Shown: positions 53,822-61,838 of the stretch, piece after piece
Layout: each line of letters opens with the position of its first letter
Position numbering within the stretch: the first letter of the stretch is position 1
Origin: Bacillota bacterium
Lineage (GTDB): Bacteria > Bacillota > Clostridia > Lachnospirales > Lachnospiraceae
Assembly: GCA_023418475.1 (NCBI GenBank)
Contig: JAEZZO010000058.1
Span: 1-64,000 of the forward strand
Direction: 5' to 3'
DNA length: 64,000 nucleotides
Made by a program: the position numbers and the translations under genes
The notes under the pieces: generated by a model
Seen by the model: the letters and a program-made list of their open reading frames with translations, nothing else
What the model was told of the DNA's origin: nothing
The model's database searches: none

Positions 53822-55234
53822 ATGGCTGAACAAGTTAAAAGACCGGTTAAAATAACCGAAACGATATTACGTGATGCTCACCAGTCCCTGATCGCTACAA
53901 GAATGACAACAGAAGAGATGCTTCCCATTCTTGAAACCATGGATAAAGTAGGTTATCATGCAGTGGAATGCTGGGGCGGTGCAACCTTTGATGCATCCTT
54001 ACGTTTTTTAAAGGAAGATCCCTGGGATAGATTAAGAAAATTAAGAAAAGGCTTTAAGAATACAAAGCTTCAGATGCTATTCCGTGGACAGAATATTCTT
54101 GGCTACCGCCATTATGCGGATGATGTAGTAGAGTATTTTGTTCAAAAATCATTTGCAAATGGCATAGATATCATACGTATCTTTGATGCGCTCAATGATA
54201 TCCGTAATTTAGAGTGCGCTGTAAAGGCAACCAACAAAGAAAAAGGTCATGCGCAGATTGCGATTTCCTATACTTTAGGTGATGCTTATACAACTGATTA
54301 TTATGTAAAAATGGCAAAGAGGATTGAAGAACTTGGTGCTTCTTCCATCTGTATTAAGGATATGGCAGGTTTACTTGTACCATATGAAGCTACTACACTT
54401 GTGAAAGCATTAAAATCTGCTGTAAAAATCCCGATTGATCTGCATACCCATTACACCAGTGGTGTTGCTGGAATGACATATCTTAAGGCTGTAGAAGCAG
54501 GTTGTGATATTATCGATACGGCAGTTTCTCCGTTCGCAATGGGAACAAGCCAGCCAGCTACAGAAGTTATGGTAGAGACATTTAAAGGAACACCTTATGA
54601 TACAGGATATGATCAGAAGCTTCTTGCTCAGATTGCAGATCATTTTCGTCCGATTCGTGATAAGGCGCTGGAAACCGGACGTCTTAATCCGAAGGTAATG
54701 GGTGTTGATATTCAGACACTACTGTATCAGGTACCGGGTGGTATGCTTTCCAATCTGGTTTCACAGCTAAAGGAAGCAAAGCAGGAAGATAAATATTATG
54801 AAGTACTGAAAGAAGTTCCGAGAGTGCGTAAAGATTTCGGTGAACCGCCGCTCGTTACTCCTTCCAGCCAGATCGTAGGCACACAGGCAGTATTAAACGT
54901 ACTTATGGGTGAGCGCTACAAGATGGTTACCAAGGAAAGTAAGGCAATATTATCCGGTGAATATGGTCAGACGGTAAAGCCTTTTAATCCTGAAATTCAG
55001 AAGAAAGTTATCGGTGATAAGAAACCGATTACCTGCCGTCCGGCTGATTTGCTTGAGCCAGAGCTTAATAAAATTGAAGCTGAACTGGGAGAATGGAAGC
55101 AGCAGGATGAAGATATCTTAACCTATGCATTATTTCCTCAGGTTGCAATGGATTTCTTTAAATACCGTCAGGCGCAACAGACAGGCGTTGATGTAGCCGC
55201 AGCAGACAAGGCGAACAAGGCATATCCGGTATAA
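53822..55234 (+). CDS. oadA: Oxaloacetate/pyruvate carboxyltransferase (OadA/5S subunit, pyruvate carboxylase domain B)
   Basis: TIM-barrel carboxyltransferase moving CO2 between oxaloacetate/pyruvate and biotin. It shows the catalytic-metal region ETILRDAHQSLIATRM, ECWGGATFDASLRFL, the carboxylated Lys in SICIKDMAGLL and metal-binding HTHYTSG in IDLHTHYTSGVAGM. At 470 aa it has no C-terminal biotin domain; the separate carrier upstream supplies it. This matches the 5S subunit of transcarboxylase. Start ATG follows GGAGGT. Last gene of the cluster, followed by a strong terminator. Confidence 0.9.
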   Translation: MAEQVKRPVKITETILRDAHQSLIATRMTTEEMLPILETMDKVGYHAVECWGGATFDASLRFLKEDPWDRLRKLRKGFKNTKLQMLFRGQNILGYRHYADDVVEYFVQKSFANGIDIIRIFDALNDIRNLECAVKATNKEKGHAQIAISYTLGDAYTTDYYVKMAKRIEELGASSICIKDMAGLLVPYEATTLVKALKSAVKIPIDLHTHYTSGVAGMTYLKAVEAGCDIIDTAVSPFAMGTSQPATEVMVETFKGTPYDTGYDQKLLAQIADHFRPIRDKALETGRLNPKVMGVDIQTLLYQVPGGMLSNLVSQLKEAKQEDKYYEVLKEVPRVRKDFGEPPLVTPSSQIVGTQAVLNVLMGERYKMVTKESKAILSGEYGQTVKPFNPEIQKKVIGDKKPITCRPADLLEPELNKIEAELGEWKQQDEDILTYALFPQVAMDFFKYRQAQQTGVDVAAADKANKAYPV

Positions 55235-55285
55235 AAGCTCAACTTGTCGCATAAGGTGCATTCATTCTTGAAACACTTATCAAAG

Positions 55286-55330
55286 CAAAACACTAAAAGT
55301 TGGTATATTATTACTTTTAGTGTTTTGTTC
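55286..55330 (+). terminator. Intrinsic terminator of the carboxyltransferase cluster
   Basis: CAAAACACTAAAAGT (55286-55300) pairs exactly with ACTTTTAGTGTTTTG (55313-55327), giving a 15-bp stem. Confidence 0.85.
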
Positions 55331-55486
55331 TATACAGGGAATAATTACCGTTTCAAAATACTTTATAATAAATTCGAGATAAACTATAAATAGAGGACTC
55401 TAAACTTCTACAGGCGTAAAGCTAATCTGCTTACTTATCAATAAATCTTTATTCAATCATCAAGCATAGGGAAAAGAGGATATGAT

Positions 55487-57205
55487 TTGGTTGGGATGAT
55501 TCTTTTTAATAAAATGGATCGCTATACCATCATGATTAGTTCCGTTTTAGCTACGGCATTTATTATGACGGTTTTAATGTTACTTTTATTTATTTACTTA
55601 AATAAAAGTTTTAAGAAAATTAATAACGATATATATTTTAATTCAGAATTAGTGCATGTTTTTGGTATTAATATTGATAGTGTATTCTGGGTGTATAGTA
55701 CAAGGAATAAAGGATTGGAATATGTATCTCCAAATTTTGAAAAAACATTGGAACTTAGTAGAAATATTTTAAATAATACCAAAGGAGATATTCTGAGTTT
55801 TATTCCAGAGGGCAAACGAGAGGCGTTTCGCAGAATGTTTTTAATGACCGATCATACAGAAATGCTTGATATGGATTTTGAATATATAAAACCGATTACG
55901 AAAACAAAATGCTGGATTCTGTTAAGAGTATATCCGGTATCTAAAAATAATGAAGTAGTAAAAATTGTTTGTACTGTTACGGATATTACCAAAGAGAAAT
56001 TATATCAAATTACATTGGAAGAAACGTTAGACAGACTCAAGAATGCAAACAATGCAAAGAAAGAATTCTTGTCTCATATGAGTCATGAATTAAAGACACC
56101 GATTAATGCAATGGTTGGAATGGCTCAGATTGGCTTAAACTCTCTGGATGATAAAACAAAAACGGTAAATTGTCTAAAAAAAATAGATTACTGTTCAAAG
56201 GTATTGCTTACACTAATAAATAATATTCTAGATCTTTCTAAACTAGACTGTGCTAAATTGATACTGCTGAAAGAACCATTTCAAATCAGTAAGTCATTGG
56301 CATCCTTTTACTCAATCATAAAAACACAAGCTGAGTTAAGTTTTCAGAAATTTGAACTTATTATGGAAGATATTCAGGATGATTATCTGATCGGTGATAG
56401 TTTGCGCTTATTTCAAATTCTCCAAAATTGTATCTCTAATTCCATGAAATTTACGCCACCCGGAGGTGAAATTGTGCTAAAAGTATCAGAAATAGAAAGG
56501 TTTACTGATAAGGCTGACTTTTGCTTTATTATTTCAGATACAGGCAAGGGAATGAGTGAAGAATTTATCAATAATCTTTTTACAGCATATGAACAGGAGG
56601 ATAAAACGACTTCCAACCGCTATGGCGGAACAGGGATAGGAATGACAATTGCGAAGGAATTGGTAGAATTAATGGAAGGACGTATGAGTGTCTCCAGTAA
56701 GTTGAATTTTGGAACTACCTATACGATTCATATTGTATTTCAGATCGATGCGGAGTATACAAATAACATTGATATACCTTTGCTGAAAAGAGAAAACACA
56801 CCAGTGTATGATTTTAGCGGAAAACACATTCTAGTCGTTGAAGATAACGAAATTAATGCAGAAATCCTTACGGAATTGTTAAAGCAGATAAACTTTCAAG
56901 TCGAATCAGCAATGAGTGGGAAGGAAGCAATCAGACTTTTTGAGATGTCTGAAAAAGGCTATTATGATATTATCCTGATGGATTTGCAAATGCCTGATAT
57001 GGATGGCTATGAAACAGCCAAAGCAATACGAAGCTCTGCGCATCCGGATGCCACTACAATCAGTATCGTTGCTCTGACGGCAGATGACTTCTCGGAGGAA
57101 CAGAAAAGTCTGGACAGCGGTATGGATTATCATATCAGAAAAACAATTCAGCCCGACAATTACTATTCTATTTTACAAAACGCAATACGTAGTAAAGAAA
57201 AATAG
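55487..57205 (+). CDS. Hybrid sensor histidine kinase with response-regulator receiver
   Basis: 572 aa, in order: one transmembrane helix near the N-terminus (about 15-37), a PAS-like domain (about 55-165), HisKA with phospho-acceptor His200 in FLSHMSHELKTPINAM, HATPase with N box NCISNSMKFTP, G1 in ISDTGKGMS and G2 in RYGGTGIGMTIA, and a receiver (about 445-565) with acidic VVEDNEIN and the phospho-acceptor Asp in IILMDLQMPDMDGYE. The receiver has HIRKTIQ where KP is usual. It is followed 58 bp later by an HPt protein, which implies a His-Asp-His phosphorelay. The start is a TTG after AGAGGA. No output regulator is adjacent; the signal is unknown. Confidence 0.9.
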   Translation: MVGMILFNKMDRYTIMISSVLATAFIMTVLMLLLFIYLNKSFKKINNDIYFNSELVHVFGINIDSVFWVYSTRNKGLEYVSPNFEKTLELSRNILNNTKGDILSFIPEGKREAFRRMFLMTDHTEMLDMDFEYIKPITKTKCWILLRVYPVSKNNEVVKIVCTVTDITKEKLYQITLEETLDRLKNANNAKKEFLSHMSHELKTPINAMVGMAQIGLNSLDDKTKTVNCLKKIDYCSKVLLTLINNILDLSKLDCAKLILLKEPFQISKSLASFYSIIKTQAELSFQKFELIMEDIQDDYLIGDSLRLFQILQNCISNSMKFTPPGGEIVLKVSEIERFTDKADFCFIISDTGKGMSEEFINNLFTAYEQEDKTTSNRYGGTGIGMTIAKELVELMEGRMSVSSKLNFGTTYTIHIVFQIDAEYTNNIDIPLLKRENTPVYDFSGKHILVVEDNEINAEILTELLKQINFQVESAMSGKEAIRLFEMSEKGYYDIILMDLQMPDMDGYETAKAIRSSAHPDATTISIVALTADDFSEEQKSLDSGMDYHIRKTIQPDNYYSILQNAIRSKEK

Positions 57206-57262
57206 ATACTGTTGTTTGCGAATTAAGATGAGAGGTATGATACATAGGGAAGAGAGGGATAT

Positions 57263-57607
57263 ATGGAAAAAAGAAGCTTCAAATTAAAAGAAGCCGGTGT
57301 TGATGTTGATAGTGTAGTCGACAGACTTGGTGGAAAAGAGCTGCTGTATCTTAAAATCTGCCATAGTTTCACGAATGATCAAAGTTTTTATCTGTTTCAA
57401 CAGTCCATCGATACCGGAGATTTTAAAACGGCCATGACACAGATCCATACTCTAAAAGGAGTTGCGGGAAATCTGGGTTTTCTTCGGATGGAAAGTATAT
57501 GTAAAAATATACTTTGGCATTTAAAATGCAACGACTTCACGGATCTTTCGGAATATCAAAAGCAACTTAAGCAGGAGTATTCAATTATAATGGAAGCAAT
57601 CAGTTAA
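57263..57607 (+). CDS. Histidine phosphotransfer (HPt) protein
   Basis: 114-aa helical protein with the phospho-acceptor His62 in IHTLKGVAGNLGF, the HPt signature. It would accept phosphate from the receiver of the hybrid kinase directly upstream and pass it to a response regulator encoded elsewhere. Start ATG follows AGAGGG. The two genes are likely cotranscribed, since only 58 bp separate them. Confidence 0.88.
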   Translation: MEKRSFKLKEAGVDVDSVVDRLGGKELLYLKICHSFTNDQSFYLFQQSIDTGDFKTAMTQIHTLKGVAGNLGFLRMESICKNILWHLKCNDFTDLSEYQKQLKQEYSIIMEAIS

Positions 57608-57640
57608 TGGCCGGTTGAAAAAATAGTTTGTAATAATAAC

Positions 57641-57669
57641 TTGACAAATAGTATCAAATTGGTTATACT
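57641..57669 (+). promoter_or_regulatory. Promoter of the ylxM-ffh operon
   Basis: TTGACA (57641-57646), a 17-bp spacer and TATACT (57664-57669). It lies at the start of the longest open frame, which rules out the upstream start for ylxM. Confidence 0.8.
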
Positions 57670-57674
57670 GTCAG

Positions 57675-57697
57675 CTGTAAAGAAAATTGCTTTACAG
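57675..57697 (+). promoter_or_regulatory. Leader hairpin touching the ylxM ribosome binding site
   Basis: CTGTAAAG (57675-57682) pairs with CTTTACAG (57690-57697) around a 7-nt loop, starting at the predicted +1. The right arm abuts the AGGTGG site, so it could modulate translation initiation. Confidence 0.4.
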
Positions 57698-57709
57698 GTG
57701 GTGCACTTT

Positions 57710-58084
57710 ATGAAGCAGAATGAATCTCAAATAGAAAAATTGGATGAAATAGTACAACAGTCCATATTATATGATTTTTATGGTGAGTTGTTAAGCGATC
57801 ATAAAAAACAAATATTTGAAGATTATGTATTAAATGATTTATCGCTTAGTGAAATTGCCGTAGAACAGGGAATAAGCAGGCAGGGTGTATACGATATTGT
57901 CAGACGATGTACAATGGAATTAAAGGAATATGAAGAAAAGCTATCCCTGGCTCGTAAGTTCCAAGTGATGAAAGTTAAGATAAATTTAATAAAAGATATT
58001 GTATCGGAAACAGCAAATTCGGGAGATATCGCTAAGATCAGTGAGATAGCAGTGTTGGCAGATGATATATTAAAGGAGCTGTAA
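57710..58084 (+). CDS. ylxM: YlxM-family helix-turn-helix protein
   Basis: 125-aa protein of the UPF0122/YlxM (p13) family, encoded just before ffh in most Firmicutes and linked to SRP. A sigma-70 region 4-like helix-turn-helix is visible: DLSLSEIAVEQGISRQGVYD. The C-terminal helix (EKLSLARKFQVMKVKINLIK) is basic. The open frame begins at 57641, but the promoter covers it; AGGTGG at 57696-57701 and the ATG at 57710 are used. It ends 3 bp before ffh, which indicates coupling. Confidence 0.88.
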   Translation: MKQNESQIEKLDEIVQQSILYDFYGELLSDHKKQIFEDYVLNDLSLSEIAVEQGISRQGVYDIVRRCTMELKEYEEKLSLARKFQVMKVKINLIKDIVSETANSGDIAKISEIAVLADDILKEL

Positions 58085-58087
58085 TTT

Positions 58088-59431
58088 ATGGCATTTGAAA
58101 ATTTATCCGATAAACTTCAGAATATATTTAAGAATTTAAAAGGAAAGGGCAGACTTTCCGAGGCTGATGTAAAAACAGCGTTAAAAGAAGTTAAGATGGC
58201 CTTGTTAGAGGCGGATGTTAATTTCAAGGTAGTTAAGAATTTTGTCAATACCGTTCAGGAACGTGCGGTAGGACAGGATGTTTTAAACAGCCTGACTCCG
58301 GGGCAAATGGTAATTAAGATAGTGAATGAGGAAATGGTAAAGCTGTTAGGAGAGAATACGGTTGAACTGCAGCTGAAACCTTCCAATGAGATTACGGTTA
58401 TTATGATGTGTGGTCTCCAGGGTGCCGGTAAAACGACAACCACTGCAAAAATTGCTGGTAAATTAAAATCTAAGGGAAGAAAGCCGCTGCTGGTAGCCTG
58501 TGATATTTACCGTCCGGCTGCGATTGAACAGCTGCAAATCAATGGAGACAAACAGGGAGTAAGTGTTTTCTCCATGGGCGATAAGCATAAACCGGTTAAC
58601 ATTGCAAAAGCAGCAATGGAACATGCGGCTAAGAATGGTTTTAATGTAGTAATATTGGATACAGCAGGCCGCCTTCATATTGATGAGGCCATGATGGAGG
58701 AACTGAAAGAAATCAAAGAGAATATTGCGGTACATCAGACGATGTTAGTAGTAGACGCAATGACTGGACAGGATGCAGTAAATGTATCCGAGATGTTCAA
58801 TGAGAAGCTTACAATTGATGGAGTTATCCTGACAAAATTAGATGGTGATACCAGAGGCGGCGCGGCTCTTTCCATCCGGGCAGTTACCGGTCGTCCGATT
58901 TTATATATAGGTATGGGTGAGAAATTATCCGATCTAGAGCAGTTCTACCCCGATAGAATGGCATCCCGTATTCTGGGAATGGGAGATATCCTAACCCTGA
59001 TTGATAAGGCTCAGGCAGATTTTGATGAAACCAAGGCCAGAGAATTAGAAAAGAAGCTAAAAAAATCAGAATTTGATTTTAATGATTTTCTGGAGCAGAT
59101 GCAGCAGGTTAAGAAGATGGGTGGACTCACCGATTTACTTGGTATGATACCCGGTATGGGAAAGCAGCTGAAGGGTATTGAAATTGATGAAAATGCCATG
59201 ATGAAGCCGGAAGCTATTATTCAGTCTATGACTAAGGCAGAGCGGGCAAATCCGGATTTGTTAAATCCTTCCCGCAAGAAAAGAATTGCTGCCGGTTCTG
59301 GTGTTGACATTAGTGAAGTGAATGCGCTGGTAAAGCAAATGGAGCAATTTAAGAAGATGTCAAAGCAATTTTCGGGTATGATGGGAAAAGGTGGTAAGCA
59401 CAACCGTTTTAAGATGCCGTTTGGTTTTTAA
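58088..59431 (+). CDS. ffh: Signal recognition particle protein Ffh
   Basis: GTPase that binds signal sequences and 4.5S/6S RNA. The N domain is followed by the G domain with G1 in MCGLQGAGKTTTTAKIAGKL, G3 in DTAGRLHIDEAMMEEL and G4 in TKLDGDTRGG. A C-terminal Met-rich M domain (about 300-447) ends GMMGKGGKHNRFKMPFGF. 447 aa. Upstream ylxM and downstream rpsP match the conserved Firmicutes operon. Confidence 0.97.
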   Translation: MAFENLSDKLQNIFKNLKGKGRLSEADVKTALKEVKMALLEADVNFKVVKNFVNTVQERAVGQDVLNSLTPGQMVIKIVNEEMVKLLGENTVELQLKPSNEITVIMMCGLQGAGKTTTTAKIAGKLKSKGRKPLLVACDIYRPAAIEQLQINGDKQGVSVFSMGDKHKPVNIAKAAMEHAAKNGFNVVILDTAGRLHIDEAMMEELKEIKENIAVHQTMLVVDAMTGQDAVNVSEMFNEKLTIDGVILTKLDGDTRGGAALSIRAVTGRPILYIGMGEKLSDLEQFYPDRMASRILGMGDILTLIDKAQADFDETKARELEKKLKKSEFDFNDFLEQMQQVKKMGGLTDLLGMIPGMGKQLKGIEIDENAMMKPEAIIQSMTKAERANPDLLNPSRKKRIAAGSGVDISEVNALVKQMEQFKKMSKQFSGMMGKGGKHNRFKMPFGF

Positions 59432-59481
59432 ATTCTTTCTGCGAAGGATAGATTTTGGCATGGTATTTCTATGGATTAATG

Positions 59482-59581
59482 AAAGCCTGTAAATTCGGCT
59501 TTGATTGATATAAATTATCGCAGCGGGTCTGGCCCGCAGTGATGTTTGAAAAACGATTAAAAGCAAGCAAAGCATGCTTTT
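59482..59581 (+). other. Structured leader between ffh and rpsP
   Basis: Three small hairpins stand in the 176-base gap: AAAGCC/GGCTTT (59482-59502), GC-rich GCGGG/CCCGC (59523-59537) and AAAAGCA/TGCTTTT (59559-59581). The last lies immediately before the S16 ribosome binding site. A protein-binding leader or a processing signal is possible. Confidence 0.4.
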
Positions 59582-59607
59582 ATGTATATTATAAGGAGGT
59601 GAAAGAA

Positions 59608-59850
59608 ATGGCAGTAAAGATTAGATTAAAGAGAATGGGTCAAAAAAAGGCTCCTTTCTATAGAATCATTGTTTCTGATTCCAGAACACCAAGAGATGGC
59701 AGATTCATCGAAGAAATTGGTACCTATGATCCTACGAAGGATCCCAGCACATTCAATGTTGATGCTGAAGCAGCAAAGAAATGGTTAGCAAACGGTGCTC
59801 AGCCTACAGATACTGTAGGTAAGATTTTCAAGATGGCTGGTATTCAATAA
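59608..59850 (+). CDS. rpsP: 30S ribosomal protein S16
   Basis: 80-aa primary-binding protein of the small subunit. Begins MAVKIRLKRMGQKKAPFYRI, then VSDSRTPRDGRFIEEIGTYD. The open frame extends upstream to 59539, but the perfect AAGGAGGTGA site at 59593-59602 selects the ATG at 59608, which is the S16 start. Confidence 0.97.
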   Translation: MAVKIRLKRMGQKKAPFYRIIVSDSRTPRDGRFIEEIGTYDPTKDPSTFNVDAEAAKKWLANGAQPTDTVGKIFKMAGIQ

Positions 59851-59900
59851 TGATCATCGGAGGTATTGTTTATCATTCATAAGCTTGATTGATAAGCAAG

Positions 59901-59930
59901 AGAAAAAGGCACTTCGTGTCTTTTTCTACT
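59901..59930 (+). terminator. Hairpin between rpsP and khpA
   Basis: AGAAAAAGGCAC (59901-59912) pairs with GTGTCTTTTTCT (59916-59927), a 12-bp stem with one GU pair and a very short loop. It may act as a partial terminator. Confidence 0.65.
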
Positions 59931-59958
59931 TCTATATTGAGATATGGAGGTAGTAGCA

Positions 59959-60189
59959 ATGAAGGAATTAGTTGAAGTTATCGCTAAGTCTCTCGTGGAT
60001 CATCCCGATGAGGTTGTTGTTACGGAAAAAGAAACCGAAAAGGCTATTGTTGTGGAACTTAAAGTCGCTTCTGAAGATATGGGAAAAGTAATCGGCAAAC
60101 AAGGCCGTATTGCAAAATCCATACGAACCGTAGTAAAAGCAGCCGCAACAAAGGATGATAAGAAGGTTGTAGTTGAGATTCTGCAATAA
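59959..60189 (+). CDS. khpA: KH-domain RNA-binding protein KhpA
   Basis: 76-aa single KH domain of the YlqC/KhpA type, with the VIGKQGRIAKSIR GxxG loop. It binds RNA with KhpB and lies between rpsP and rimM as in other Firmicutes. The frame opens at ATG 59944, but GGAGG at 59946-59950 fits the ATG at 59959. Confidence 0.93.
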   Translation: MKELVEVIAKSLVDHPDEVVVTEKETEKAIVVELKVASEDMGKVIGKQGRIAKSIRTVVKAAATKDDKKVVVEILQ

Positions 60190-60224
60190 TAGTGATTTTA
60201 TGCAATTGCTCCATGTAGAATCAG

Positions 60225-60288
60225 AGAAGCTGTCTGTTATATCCAATGAAAAAATTCATTGCAGATATAGTAGAGAGCTTCTTTTTAT
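60225..60288 (+). terminator. Terminator hairpin between khpA and rimM
   Basis: AGAAGCT (60225-60231) pairs with AGCTTCT (60276-60282). A nested hairpin, CAATGAA/TTCATTG, lies within, and a T tract follows. Confidence 0.65.
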
Positions 60289-60363
60289 AAAATGCGAAAA
60301 AGGATATAATAAATAATAATCAGCAGCAGAATATAGAGAAAATATAAATGAGGAAATAATGAT

Positions 60364-60870
60364 ATGGAAAAATATCTTCGTGTAGGAGTAATCTCAACAA
60401 CACATGGAATTCGGGGTGAGGTAAAGGTATATCCCACAACGGATGATCCTAATCGTTTTTTAGAATTGAAGCAGGTATTTCTTGATACCGGTAAGGATTT
60501 ACTGCCACTAGAAATAGAGGGAGTAAAGTTCTTTAAGCAGATGGTAATATTAAAATTTAAGGATATGGATGATATCAACGATATTGAAAAATACCGTAAC
60601 AAGGATTTGTTAATTACCAGAGAGAATGCAGTACCCTTAGAGGAAGATGAATATTTTATATGTGATTTGATTGATGCAGAAGTTGTTACAGAGGATGGCG
60701 AAAAGCTCGGAATATTAACGGAAATATTGACTACAGCAGCAAATGATGTCTATGTTGTAAAAACTGCAGAAGGAAAAGAGATATTAATTCCATATATTAA
60801 AGAATGTATATTAAAGATAGATGTTGAAAATAAAAAAATTCTGGTACACCTAATGAAGGGTTTACGCTAG
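60364..60870 (+). CDS. rimM: Ribosome maturation factor RimM
   Basis: Assists 16S rRNA/30S assembly around S19. The N-terminal RimM domain starts YLRVGVISTTHGIRGEVKVY, and the C-terminal PRC-barrel contains EDEYFICDLIDAEV and ILIPYIKECILKID. 168 aa. Start ATG follows GAGGA. trmD is 31 bp downstream. Confidence 0.95.
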   Translation: MEKYLRVGVISTTHGIRGEVKVYPTTDDPNRFLELKQVFLDTGKDLLPLEIEGVKFFKQMVILKFKDMDDINDIEKYRNKDLLITRENAVPLEEDEYFICDLIDAEVVTEDGEKLGILTEILTTAANDVYVVKTAEGKEILIPYIKECILKIDVENKKILVHLMKGLR

Positions 60871-60934
60871 ATAGAGAGCAGCAACGCAATAGTATATTAA
60901 TTTGCAGGCTCCAAAGAAAGGCATGGTCATTGCA

Positions 60935-61714
60935 ATGAATTTTCATGTACTTACACTTTTCCCGGAGATGATACAGCAGGGCCTTGGCACCAGTATTACA
61001 GGGAGAGCGATGGAGAAAGGCCTTATAAAGGTCAATACCGTTAATATCAGAGATTTTAGTGAAGACAAGCATTATAGGGTGGATGATTATCCATATGGTG
61101 GTGGTGCTGGTATGGTGATGCAGGCGGAGCCGGTTTTCAAAGCATACGGATTTCTTGCTAATCATATGAAACAGTCGGAGGAAGATTCCGGGACATATCA
61201 GAAACCAAGGGTAATATATGTTACACCGCAGGGCAATGTCTTTCATCAGGGAATGGCGCAGGAATTTGCAAAAGAAGAGAATCTGATATTCCTATGCGGT
61301 CATTATGAAGGAATTGATGAAAGAGTCCTTGAAATGATAGTAACAGACTATATTTCGATCGGTGATTATGTTCTGACCGGAGGAGAATTGCCCGCTATGG
61401 TTATGATTGATGCAATTTCCCGTCTTGTGCCGGGAGTATTAAACAACGAAGCATCCTCAGAATTTGAATCCCTGCAGGATAATCTTCTGGAATATCCGCA
61501 GTATACAAGGCCGGAAACCTTTATGGGAAAAAAAGTACCGGAGGTTCTATTGACAGGACATCATGCCAATATTGAAGCCTGGAGACGGGAGCAGTCCATA
61601 ATTCGTACCTATGAAAGACGTCCGGATTTGTTGGAGAAGGCTGTTTTAACGGAAAAGGAACGTGAATATTTAACACGATTAATTTTTCAGAAGAATTATG
61701 ATACTTATTCCTGA
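60935..61714 (+). CDS. trmD: tRNA (guanine-N1-)-methyltransferase TrmD
   Basis: SAM-dependent m1G37 methyltransferase with a deep trefoil knot. Typical parts are MNFHVLTLFPEMI, YPYGGGAGMVMQAEP, LCGHYEGIDERVLE and SIGDYVLTGGELPAMVMIDA. The open frame starts at TTG 60902. An in-frame ATG at 60923 follows GAAAGG by one base, while family proteins begin at the ATG 60935, used here. Length 259 aa (263 with the upstream ATG). Confidence 0.94.
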   Translation: MNFHVLTLFPEMIQQGLGTSITGRAMEKGLIKVNTVNIRDFSEDKHYRVDDYPYGGGAGMVMQAEPVFKAYGFLANHMKQSEEDSGTYQKPRVIYVTPQGNVFHQGMAQEFAKEENLIFLCGHYEGIDERVLEMIVTDYISIGDYVLTGGELPAMVMIDAISRLVPGVLNNEASSEFESLQDNLLEYPQYTRPETFMGKKVPEVLLTGHHANIEAWRREQSIIRTYERRPDLLEKAVLTEKEREYLTRLIFQKNYDTYS

Positions 61715-61721
61715 AAAGTGC

Positions 61722-61750
61722 TTGCAATTCATAAATGTTTATGTTAAAGT
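61722..61750 (+). promoter_or_regulatory. Promoter upstream of rplS
   Basis: TTGCAA (61722-61727), a 17-bp spacer and TAAAGT (61745-61750). The resulting leader of about 80 nt could hold an L19-type autoregulatory structure, but no clear fold was confirmed by eye. Confidence 0.5.
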
Positions 61751-61838
61751 AATTTGATGTGAAATGGGATGGTCCTCTGATGCAAGGTATAATGCCAATT
61801 GGTATCAAGAACATCTAAATACAATAGGAGGTCACAAA

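Noticed and set aside
57641..57709. Upstream start of ylxM
   Set aside because: TTGACA and TATACT of a good promoter occupy this stretch, so it cannot be in the same message.
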